DNA from: Lingula anatina
Lineage: Eukaryota > Brachiopoda > Lingulata > Lingulida > Lingulidae
DNA length: 64,000 nt
Direction: 5' to 3'
Assembly (NCBI RefSeq): GCF_001039355.2
Contig: NW_019775580.1
Location: forward strand, 911,735-975,734
Shown here: positions 13,159-24,183 of the stretch, piece by piece
How the letters are laid out: each line of letters opens with the position of its first letter
How positions within the stretch are numbered: the first letter of the stretch is position 1
Translations under genes and position numbers: made by a program
Notes under the pieces: model-generated
What the model saw: only the letters and a program-made list of their open reading frames with translations
Database searches by the model: none
What the model was told of the DNA's origin: nothing

Positions 13159-13768
13159 AGTGCATTTGTTAGCTTGTGACAAACACAGCCACTCTGGATG
13201 AGACAGGGAATTTGTAGTAGTGTCTGTGTATGGAATTAAACTAGAAGTGCATAAAAGTCAGGTATTTGTAACACCCAGAACTATTGTAAAACCAAAGAGA
13301 TTTATCACTATGCATAACAGTATTAGATGTAAGTCTAAGTCACGTGAATATAGAAGATTTTTTTATATTATTATTTTATTAATATATTTTTCTCAAAGCT
13401 CTTAGTATCTTTCAAAAATTATATGTATTTGATCTATATATGTTTATCTGTAAGCAACTTAAATATTTTTATTTTATTGGATATAAATATCTGCAATATA
13501 GCAGTTCATAAAGATTAACTCTTAAGTTTTAGAACTATTTCAACAGTCATCCATGTTTTGTCCTTGCTTGTATGTACATTTTACTCTGTCAGCTGAATTT
13601 TATGTAGGGGAATTTGTACACCAAGGATTAGAGACAGTGTTTACTAATGACCTTGAATCCAAAGTTTCAGCCATAAGTGTTGTTAAGCCATCATTGTTTT
13701 CATTTGCCATGTTCTGATAAAGCAATCATATACAGAAATGTCATCAGTGTCTATGTTTGTTATGCTAT

Positions 13769-13774
13769 AATAAA
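13769..13774 (+). terminator. Candidate poly(A) signal, NWD-like gene (proximal)
   Basis: AATAAA lies 611 bases after the TAG stop in an AT-rich, non-coding stretch. It is one of two plausible signals; no transcript evidence is available. Confidence 0.35.
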
Positions 13775-13953
13775 ACAGTGGCATAAAGAAATAATTAAAG
13801 AAACAAAAAAGCTCTGTTGCATCAGCATCATGATTAATAATCAAAATTTAAATCCTTGACTCAGTCTTATAATATTACATGTATATGATATGAAGACTTT
13901 GTTTTAGATATAAATTATATGTACCAGAGTATGATTTTCTACTTGTGCCACTC

Positions 13954-13999
13954 TGAATATAATTATAACTTCAATACCAGAATATAATTATAACTTCAA
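13954..13999 (+). repeat. 20-bp direct repeat, two copies
   Basis: GAATATAATTATAACTTCAA occurs at 13954-13973 and 13980-13999, inside the presumed 3' UTR of the NWD-like gene. Confidence 0.85.
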
Positions 14000-14553
14000 A
14001 GTTTATAAGAAAACAATATTTCCAACTTTGACAATCAGCTGTAGAGAATTTAAAAAGGAAATTGTGACGCTTATAAACTTATTCTTGTGATTTGTAAATG
14101 ATGAAAGACAGTTTAGTCATATTTTAAATCTTTTATTTGTATACCTCTTGTACATAATTGAAATGATTGTATCAGTTATTTTTGTAAACAACATGTAAAC
14201 AGGTTATTTTCCCCCAAAAAAAGTACCTCTTTACATGAAATACAATTAACATATTGACAACTGATATTTGATATCTATATGTATATGACATTGGACAATC
14301 AGTGTCTATTTTGTAATAGTATGTTATCGTTGTGCAAAATAATGATAAAATGCCAAATGAACATTTTGTATAAATATCTTTTTCCATCAAGACTTGTCAG
14401 ATGTTTGATAATTCCTAATGCTTGTTTATGATTCAGAAATACAAATGCTTAATGAAGTACTGCTGCATTTTCGTTGGACTTGACGAGTCACCCCATGTAT
14501 AAAACCTGTCATATAATATAAAGTTGTGAGGCTTGCCATGAAATGGAACAGAA

Positions 14554-14559
14554 AATAAA
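14554..14559 (+). terminator. Candidate poly(A) signal, NWD-like gene (distal)
   Basis: AATAAA lies about 1.4 kb after the stop and is followed at once by a 26-bp tandem duplication. It would give a 1.4-kb 3' UTR. Confidence 0.35.
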
Positions 14560-14561
14560 GA

Positions 14562-14613
14562 AAATGTACAGTATTTATATGTGAGTTAAATGTACAGTAT
14601 TTATATGTGAGTT
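14562..14613 (+). repeat. 26-bp perfect tandem duplication
   Basis: Two identical 26-bp units sit end to end (14562-14587 and 14588-14613), each containing GTACAGTATTTATATGTG. They lie just downstream of the distal poly(A) signal. Confidence 0.85.
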
Positions 14614-17600
14614 ACACACAGCTTATTTACTTCTACCTTTGAACTGTGCTTTCTTATAGTAGAATGAGAAAAATACAAAAAAATGTTCTGCATATTAAAT
14701 AATAGTTTTAAATGGGGGACAAATATCAAACTTAGATTTTTATGTATAAGTACCTAAAACTGATTTTTGGTACAAATGAACCTTTTGGTTTATTTCAAAA
14801 TTATAAATTTTTCATGAGCAGAAAAGATGTGTCTAGACATTTAGCCATCACCTGCAGCCATCTTTGCTGATGCCATGCAATTTCATGATATTTTTACTCA
14901 TAAACTCATACACACCATAAAAGACAAAAAGTTTACATAATATACTCCTGACATGAACAATTCACTGGCCCCCAAAACTTCCCAAGTACAAAAATATGGA
15001 TGAATTGTATTACTCTTCTTGAAGTTCTGAAGTTTTTTTATGAATGTGTCATTTTCACACATTTTTCGTTTTTAAAGTGTGGTTTTTAATTCTAACAGAT
15101 TTTGCAACCCCTTGCTGTTTACATTTTCTGAATGTTGTGCTTGTTTTAAAACTAGTGGTGATTATGCCATGCAGAGTGATGTAATACTTGTGGCATTTGT
15201 ACATTTTCATCATGAAATTGGTTGTTTGTCATTTTAGAAGGTTTTAACACCACTGCTTCTTTCGGTTTTGTCTTGTATATGTCTGTTCGTTCATGTTATA
15301 ACTGTGGACAAACTGTTTCACATTGTGTTAGTTGCGACATAGACGCCCAGATTGCTCTGGTCGCAATGGCGTTAACATGTTAGTAAACAGAATTGCGCAC
15401 CCCGCTTCATAATCTGGACATAGGGGCCAAACGATTAGTTGTGTCATAACAGCTATAAAATAACACTTCTTTTTGATCTTGAAAAAAATCCCCTTTGAAA
15501 TAAATTGGAACACCGGCCTTACATGCATGTGTTTCTCGAGGTGAAATATTTTCCAACAATCCAAAACTGGCAAGTGACACTGTTTACGTTCGCGTACAGT
15601 ATTTACACAAACAGTAGAAAAGAAATGTGACCGTACTATTCTGAGGCATTCCATATTATAAAGCAAAGTTCTCTAATCTCCTCTTTTTTTGCTGAGTTAC
15701 AGAGGTGCAATTCTATATACTGTTTCAACATCAGGTGAGACTCAATAAATATTTCCATGCACCAGAAATAGAAAAAAGATATAGATTTCTTATTTCATAA
15801 TTGATTAAGTTAAAGACGAGATTTATCATTTAAAAAATGTCGAGAAAAAAACACACCTTCCAGTTTTCATGAAATAAGAGGACGTAATGCAGTTGAGCTA
15901 ATGCAATTGTTCGCCGTTAAATAATAAAGCCGACTTACTCAACCATTCAGGACAGTGCAGTGAAGTGATTAAATTCCCTCTCAAATTTCCACAAGAAGAA
16001 AAGAATGTAGCAAAGCATGGGGAACATGTTGCACTAGTCGGTGATTTCCTATTCCATCATGTTTAACAAGAAACCCCAGCGAGCAACACTGGCAGAGATT
16101 GGCGGACGATCGCAAGATTTGCCGGGCTAAAATTGGGCATACCTAGATTCGCGCCCCGAATCCCCACCAATACACTTCCAGGGGCATCTCGTGCGGCATT
16201 CACACGTGGAAATTCAGGACTGGGCCTCGTCCGGGTCTAGCTCGAAGTAAGTTTGCTTCATCTTCAAAGAAAACAACTTATGATTCAAGTTCTAAAGCAG
16301 TTTCCTAAATCAAGTATTTATAGGAACGCTCTGCTTGCTGCAATATGTAGTCGGCGATTTTCGAATCGTCCCCTTTCCCCTAACTCCACTAACTTTAGAG
16401 AAGACAGTGTGAACACAGCTTTCGCCCAGGAATCAGTTAACCTTGATTTACTTCGACAAAAATGTATCTTGCGGTTCCGAAGTGATTGGTTTGATAAATA
16501 TAGCAACTTTTCTGTTTACAGGCATTCCGGCACTTTCCGAGGTCTTACGTTTTCTGACCTGCGAGTACTACGATCTTACTACGCTCAGCCGTCGGCAATG
16601 CCGTATCCTTTCATCTCTACCCCACAACGTTACGAAAAGTGACCGATGCTTTCTCAGTAAATCAAATTCTTACTACTCCTTACTTTGATTAATTAGAAAT
16701 AGATTACCAGTTCAAGGCCTCGTATCATTTAACTGTAGCTGTTATCTTTGCGAGGAGCTATTCGTTTCATTATCTATTTGGGTAAAAACTCTTTGATCAG
16801 AAAAGTTGGTGAGATTTACTGAATGGTTAAAAAAAGGGAACCACTGGACTTTGCTTCTCTAAAAGCGGGAATACGTCCAGAAATATGTGGATCTCTAATT
16901 TTGGCATGGCCATTAGCTTAAGTAATGAAATCATACCAACTAAGTATTGCATAACCCGCAGATAACGGAGCATTGTTTTATATAAAAAGTACTTCTTTCT
17001 GTGTATTTTGCGTATTCAGAGATGAAGTCGATCAGATAAGAGCTGTAGTTTTAGAAATGAAAGTGGGGTCGATTTCAGTTTCTGAACATTATACACTTGC
17101 TTTGAACATCCTCTCCAGTTTTTAGCAAGACGGTAGCATTTTGTCTTTACAAGATGCTTTATTTTGTATTTGAGTGCCATAACAAAAAGGACCGTTAAAA
17201 TCTGATTAAATGGAATTAGAAAATCTTATTATATGAATTATGTTAAGACTTTCGGCTGTCTTAACTAGTTAACATAAAGCCACCTAGATATAACACTGAC
17301 GGGGCGTGAACTTATAATAGAATCATGCTTAATTTTATAGACGTTTATCTGAGCCGTTTTACAGTTCACGAAGATATGAACTACTTAAAACGGCATCGTG
17401 AATTTCAGTTAACATTAATATTTTACCCCGCTTCTTCTTTGCCATCACCATCTTTGGCTAGGAATTGGAAGAGAAACACAGGTTGTAGATTTTGAAACTA
17501 AATCACGGATTTGGATACGCGGCACCCTGAGGTTTAGTGATTAAGCGTGTTTCAGTGCGTTCTCTTCAACTTCATGGTCTGACTTAACTACGTAGATTTG

Positions 17601-19504
17601 CGCGAGAAGGCTGTTTGAGACTGCATGAGTTCTAATGTAGCTAACGCACTGCTAAGACATCCTTGTTTGCGTTGTGAATTATATTATATTTGTGATGCCG
17701 TATACATAATAGATCTGAGATATATTTTCAAAATCGAGAAAGCTTTATTCTATCAGGGTTCTATCAGTGGCATTCAGGGTGCCACAAGTAGCCGTCACTT
17801 TTAATTTGTTTACGGGCAACAAAACAGTTTAACAGGCATGTTGCATGTAATTTGTAGTAGCAAGCTCCTTTATGCTGGGCTCGGTCGTAAGAGGAGATGA
17901 AAATTGAAATAAAAGTCACTGTGCTCGGAAACGAACTATATAAGTTATTTCATCTGCTTGGGCACCATTGATAAACTTTGTTATAGCCTCCCACGTGGTG
18001 AGTAGCTACAAGGTTCTACTATACAGGAATGCGTGTCTGGACCAAGTACTGGCTGCCATAAAGTTTTCATAGAGGACCAGCTTCGCCATAATTCGGTGAA
18101 TGGAAGAATCAACAAACTTACCCTCCCTGAACAACACAATTAGGTAACTGCCAAGTGTCTACAACTTTCACTTCTCACTTTTTTATGATTTACTTTGAAC
18201 ACTGACACACTGGGCCTACCACCATCTTATTATTTCAAAACAGATATAATATCCAAAACCTTATTAAATATTTGGATAAAGAAATATGCAAAGAATTCAC
18301 GTGGTCTGTATCAGTTTTGGCATCACTATGTCGAAAACAATCGATCAAAATGTTCATATAATTTACTCCTAATATACATCAAGGTAGCAATTAACTGACT
18401 ACGGCTGTGTTATTGAAATTCTATCATTCCATGTAGAAATTAACTCATTGAATTGTCGTTTGTAGTTTTGGAGTAATAATCCGAGCATCTTGAGATTATG
18501 TGTATAAACAAACAAACATTTTTAGAGTACTTCCACATTTCAGTTTTACTTTTTGTTATCGAAGAGGATCCGTAAATGTAACAACAACTTATTGATTTCT
18601 CCCATCTTGGGTTCAGCTATGTGGGGTCCCAGACCGCTTCACCCAGATTTGGCGCTTGGTTCATAAATGAGCCCAAAATTAGACTTAACTAGTCCAAACT
18701 TTGACCCAAGATAATCAGTACATGTATATCATAACTTCTAGTCTTTCAGTTCCTTGAATAAGGAAAACACTGGTCTGCTTAGGCAGCGGCTATTTTTTTA
18801 TATAAAAAAAAAACAGCGAAAGGGAGAACTCCTTGATGTCCTCTATCTGCCAGTGTAAATGGTATTAACACGAGGAGACATCTATGAATAGACCTTTATT
18901 GATATTTGCATGTATGCCTTTATCTAAAACTTCAATAAAATAGTGGAACGACTTATAAGCACTTGTGTGTCACCTAAATAAAGGTAGAATACCCGATGTT
19001 GACGACTATCGTGCAGTGTTTGGGAGAATCTGGGAGCCACAATGGGCATATTGCAAGCCAGGTGAGAACTAATTGGTAAAATTTTGGCTCTTGGTTAAAT
19101 CATATACGTGCTTTTTAACTTGATGTTTATTGACATCACACGTTTGAAGCTTCCTGTTGAATCCTAAGCACCAACAATTGCCACTAATAGCTCGAGGATA
19201 CGCATCCGCCTTTCAAAGTTTTCCCTTCTACCTCTTTTAAATTACTTTGAAGAGTCCGGCGATAAAAAGAGGCTTCTGACACCGAACACGTTCCTGAGAT
19301 CAAAGAGTTCATCCTCGGCGTGTGACGGCCTCGGGCACAACATTTAGCGTTCCTTAGACAGTAAATCGCTTTTTTCATCGGTGACACGACAAAGTTAAAG
19401 AAATACCGGTATGATGTAATAGCAGTAAGTCCTCCTTGTTACTTTCTTCCTCTACAAATTAGTGATGATCCTATACGTCCAATGAAATAACACGTGGAGG
19501 ATTT

Positions 19505-19554
<50 letters not shown>

Positions 19555-21974
19555 AGTGCCCACGCTCGGTCTTTTTTATTTATCTTATACTTTCACAACA
19601 ACAGGTATGCCCAAGGAGAACAATGAACTAGTGATTAATGAATGACAGAATGAATGGATTAACAGTAAAAACAATATGTAAAATAATCACTTTCATGTCG
19701 AAAATGTAAAATCATTCATAGTTTGTGATATATATTCCCTTTTTCGTTTCCGTGACTCTGTATCTACGGTATTATGTCATGAGAAACGCTCTCAAGTGAG
19801 TGCTTAACTACTGCACGTTCTGTCGACCCCCTGACCCTCATTTTCCATAAGAAAATTTTTTATCAGTTACACTTTAGTCTTCGTATGACTGCGCTTTGTC
19901 GATATCTGGAACACACATTAATTAAGTCAGCTTGACCGCTGGTCACTACCCTCAGAGACCATGGGTCATAAACGAGTGACCAGCGTTCCGATCAGTTACC
20001 GACGTGCTCACAAACTGATCATAAACATCATGGGAAGACACATTTGATGGGAAAATCCCTCTTGGATGAGATTTTTGGCCTCTAATGACACCTGTAAACC
20101 TGTGGCATCTTCCACTTGTTAATCAAGTGTAATCAGTTTGACCAGGGAAATAAACAATAAGCGTGTGCAGCCCCATTCTCGCCCCCACTTGTTAGCCTAG
20201 TGTAAAAACATTGGTCACGCGCTGAACCCGCCCCGCCGCGCCCTCAACCACCTCATGACGCGACCACCCATTTTCTTTGAAAAACAATCTCCCGTTTACA
20301 TCGGATAGAACCAATTTGCTTTGTTTGGCTTTTCTTGCTGTACACATGGTTTTGATATGTTTAGGATATTAAAAGGAATAAAAGGCAGGTGCACAAGGTG
20401 GGGAGTAACAATTCCAAGTAAACCTGAGTCAATAACCAAGTGTCTGAAATGCCCGGATATATTCGCAGTTTCTGATCATCTTCACTTTATTTTCATGTTT
20501 GTTTTTGCTCGAAATTTAGCGACCTTGAATCGCACTCTAAAATTATAAAGTGTACTTACTATTTTCTCCAATCTAAACTACCTTTTATATCGGTACTAAT
20601 ACTTTGTAACTATCTTAAATCTGTGTAAGTTGCACTGTATGTATGCATGCGTGTATTAATGGACACAGGTTGTGTAAGACTACCAACAGTAACTCATAAT
20701 AAAACATTTATTCGGTTTTTAACAATTTTTAAATTATCCTATCTAATTTTGGCTTGGCTTTTTCCATGACTCATGAGAGAACAACACGAACGGAGCAATA
20801 TAACGGATTGTTTATTCAATCCTGGAACATTTAATGTAACATTCAGAACTCTGACAGTGGCGTTTTCCATCGCGGCATTGTGCCTTTTAGTGGGGAAAAG
20901 GCCAAGCAGGCTGTTAGATAGGTGGTTAAGTCTGTAAAAAAAATATAAAAGAAACAATGATTGATAGATCAAAGATTAAATAGATTTGTTGGCTCTTAAA
21001 ATCAGTTGTTTAAATAATGACGCTGAAACTGAAGGACGCGTGCCATTAATTAAACGCCACAAGGTTGTAACGGATCACGTTAAAATGAAAACAACTCAAG
21101 GATTCCGTTAAAGAGCCATCACGGGAGTTAATTATAAGACTATCATCAGATACTTTAACGCCACTTTAAGTTTGACAGAATATCTCGCGCAAGGGTAATT
21201 GAAAACTGCGTGTATGGATATGAAGTAAAGTGGGTCTGGTCATCGTTTTAAGTGACTGGTTGTATACCACTAGGATCTTCTTTGGCAATGTTTTATAAGA
21301 AAAAGGGGCCTGATTGGATAGTGGCTAGAAGTTAAAGGAAAATAACGGCTGTGTTCAATGCAGAACATCACAAACACTGACTTTACATTTCTCTCATATT
21401 TCTTTTTCATGTAGCTTAGGAATTTTATAATCACGACAATTTTATCTCTTTTTGTTCACATAGAGGTGATGGTTATGGTTATATGAACCCAGGGAATCTG
21501 TCTGTGGTTACGCACGAGTTCTCACAGAAGGCAATCTGCTTCATGATTGAATTTTCAAATGATCCAAAAACTTTCGTAGAAAATTGATCATTTGGCTGGA
21601 TGCCATTGATTTTAACTTTGTCTTGAAATGTTTTGGTGGTGATCACGGGAATCTTGCACTTATAAATAACCCGAGTATAAATTACTTAATATAATATAAA
21701 TAACAAGCACCAGTAAATAGCCGGAGAATCTGCTCAATGATCGGAATGTATGTTTGGCTGTTACACATGTAAAAGTATTTTCATTTTAGCAATATTAGAA
21801 AGTGAGTTCGTTCGGCGTTAACATACACAACATAAAATGAAGGAGAGGAAATAACAAAATTTAGTCAGTTTTGAAAAGTTTGTTTACTTATTCATTGCAT
21901 GAATGCTATTGTTGTCAGTGCAGTTAAAAAAATCGCAATGTAAAATACAGACAAAGCCAGCTGGAAATAAAATA
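14614..21974. other. Intergenic, no recognisable gene
   Basis: Open frames here are short and have no family features I recognise. The stretch holds a relatively CpG-rich patch around 15.9-16.65 kb with a possible donor at 16247, a (TG)n tract at 19506-19550 and a GC-rich patch near 20.2 kb. Confidence 0.6.
19506..19550 (+). repeat. (TG)n microsatellite
   Basis: Uninterrupted TG dinucleotides over about 45 bases. Confidence 0.95.
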
Positions 21975-22411
21975 CACTCTTGCCCAAAATGGTTGGTACA
22001 CGGAAATTTTGAAATGCATATCGCCCTGTTTCTTTCATTATTATTAATATTATCAAATTAATACTGTTTATATTGTTAAATATGTGAAGCTGGAGGATTG
22101 GTAAAGTCAAGGAGAAACAAACAATGCAAATGTGAAAAAAGCATTAATTTATTTAGGTTTTTTTTCTCATGCCCCCCAAAAGAGTACATTTTTAACATAA
22201 CAGTACCAAGGGAAAAATTAAACAAAAATTTATACTGTGATTGGCAATTAATATGAAATTAGGGGAAATTGTCAAGAAACATCTTCAGAGTTCATTATTA
22301 ATCTAAATAGCGGGTATGCCCACCCCGAGCTTGGATAATGGCCGCCAGACGGCGTGGCATACTGTGAACTAGAGGTACAGCTTTTTGGAAAGACATTCTG
22401 GTCCATTCATC

Positions 22412-22714
22412 TTAAAGGGCATCTCGCCGTTCATCTAGTTTTGCAGGGGGAGGGTTTCTCCTCTGAATAGCACAACCAAGTTCGTCCCACATGTGCTCAA
22501 TTGGGTTTGCATCTGGGCTTTTTGCTGGCTGTGGCATCAGCTGAATGTTGTTTTGTCGGATATAGACTGCAATTAAGCGGGCTTTGCGGGGTGTTGGGTT
22601 TTCATGTTGCAATCTAAAATTGTCTCTGTATATCCCTCTTCCGAACGGCTCCAGGTTCTGCTGGAGAATGTCTCTGTATCTGGCAGCGTTAAGGTTTTCG
22701 TCCAGAGTAAGCAA
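22412..22714 (-). pseudogene. Tc1-like transposase fragment, left arm
   Basis: This fragment of about 100 residues covers the C-terminal half of a DDE transposase of the Tc1 type. Seen directly are LTLDENLNAARYRDIL, SPDANPIEHMWDELG and a run of Arg/Pro residues. Full Tc1 transposases are about 340 residues, so the DNA-binding half and the first catalytic Asp are absent. The expected second Asp reads Glu in QHENP. Confidence 0.85.
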
Positions 22715-22809
22715 TGGGCAAATACCGTTGCTGCAAATGGCACCCCAAACATGTACAGAACCACCTCCTCTAGCTATGAAAGTGCGTAGGCTCCCTGGGG
22801 AGAGGCTAT

Positions 22810-23310
22810 TAACTGAAAATATTCAGGAAACAATAGCTGGAGGAGGTGGTTCTGTACATGTTTGGGGTGCCATTTGCAGCAACGGTATTTGCCCATTGCT
22901 TACTCTGGACGAAAACCTTAACGCTGCCAGATACAGAGACATTCTCCAGCAGAACCTGGAGCCGTTTGAAAGAGGAATATACAGAGACAATTTTAGATTG
23001 TAACATGACAACCCAACTCCCCATACAGCCCGCTTAATTGCAGTCTATATCCGACAAAACAACATTCAGCTGATGCCACAGCCAGCAAGAAGCCCAGATG
23101 CAAACCCAATTGAGCACATGTGGGACGAACTTGGTTGTGCTATTCAGAGGAGAAACCCTCCCCCTGCAAATCTAGATGAACGGCGAGATGCCCTTTAAGA
23201 TGAATGGACCAGAATGTCTTTCCAAAAAGCTGTACCTCTAGTTCACAGTATGCCACGCCGTCTGGCGGCCATTATCCAAGCTAGGTGTGGGCATACCCGC
23301 TATTTAGATT
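22810..23310 (+). pseudogene. Tc1-like transposase fragment, right arm
   Basis: This is the mirror copy of the left-arm fragment. It starts with GGGSVHVWGAI, a typical Tc1 block, and continues through LTLDENLNAARYRDIL to a TAA at 23001-23003. After the stop the frame goes on with HDNPTP, SPDANPIEHMWDELG and a conserved tail, then another stop at DERRDAL. It is a relic with at least two in-frame stops. Confidence 0.85.
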
Positions 23311-23843
23311 AATAATGAACTCTGAAGATGTTTCTTGACAATTTCTCCTAATTTCATATTAATTGCCAATCACAGTATAAATTTATGTTTAAATTTTCCC
23401 TTGGTACTGTTATGTAAAAATGTACTCTTTTGGGGGGGCATGAGAAAAAAATACTAAATAAATTAACGCTTTTTTCACATTTGCATTGTTTGTTTCTCCT
23501 TGACTTTACCAATCCTCCAGCTTCACATATTTAACAATATAAACAGTATTAATTTGATAATATTAATAATAATGAAAGAAACAGGGCGATATGCATTTCA
23601 AAATTTCCGTGTACCAACCATTTTGGGCAAGAGTGTATAATCAAAGCTACCAATATTTAAATTTGACCCTTTGGGATGGTTGAAAACTACTTCTGTTATT
23701 ACAGGTTTTCTTTCCGCGATGCACAGTAAAGTGAAATCTTTGTACTTGTTTATCCTGTTGCTTGGGCATTTGCGATGTTGGAGTGACCTTACAAATACCA
23801 GGCACAAGTTTTCATCCACCACGATGAAAAAGAACTGATCAAA

Positions 23844-24070
23844 GGTTGTGTTCAGATACAAAGTTATCGATCTAGCAGCATCGATCTATCTCTGCGGGTA
23901 TTCTCGATTAAGTGCACTCCATGTAATTAGCTTAATTGTCTGGGCCGCCTCTCAAGAAGTTAGGGGGTAATTATCTTTATCTCGTAGCGGACCAGAAAAT
24001 TAACCTGATTACATCCCCGCACAGATAGATCGATCTGATCTGGACCGATAACTTTAATCTGAACACAGCC
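23844..24070. mobile_element. Foldback MITE with ~60-bp inverted ends
   Basis: The left end begins GGTTGTGTTCAGAT and includes GTTATCGATC and ATCGATCTATCTCTGCGGG. The right end is its imperfect reverse complement, ending ATCTGAACACAGCC. Total length is about 227 bp with no coding capacity. The family is not identified; no clear target-site duplication is seen. Confidence 0.75.
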
Positions 24071-24123
24071 GAAGACATCGCAAGAAGTAAATCAGTTGAG
24101 GAGTCGTCCCCGGCTGTGGCTAC

Positions 24124-24126
<3 letters not shown>

Positions 24127-24158
<32 letters not shown>

Positions 24159-24183
24159 AGAGAGAGAGAGACAGAGAGAGAGA
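24127..24183 (+). repeat. (GT)n(GA)n compound microsatellite
   Basis: A GT tract passes into an interrupted GA tract. Confidence 0.95.

Larger units (their letters stand above)
21975..23635. mobile_element. Palindromic (foldback) Tc1-like transposon
   Basis: Two arms of about 805 bp (21975-22780 and 22831-23635) are near-perfect reverse complements around a spacer of about 50 bp. The ends read CACTCTTGCCCAAAATGG and are flanked by TA on both sides (21973-21974, 23636-23637), the target site of Tc1/mariner elements. Each arm carries only the C-terminal part of a Tc1-type transposase: minus strand on the left and plus strand on the right. Both keep the motif SPDANPIEHMWDELG, which contains the catalytic Glu. 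The right arm also shows GGGSVHVWG but has a stop at 23001-23003, and the left arm has Glu in place of the expected second catalytic Asp. Neither copy can be active. The structure implies joining of two 3' half-elements tail to tail. Confidence 0.9.

Noticed and set aside
16253-16642. 129-residue open frame after the CpG-rich patch
   Set aside because: No recognised domain, no convincing start context and no splice partner; coding potential cannot be supported.
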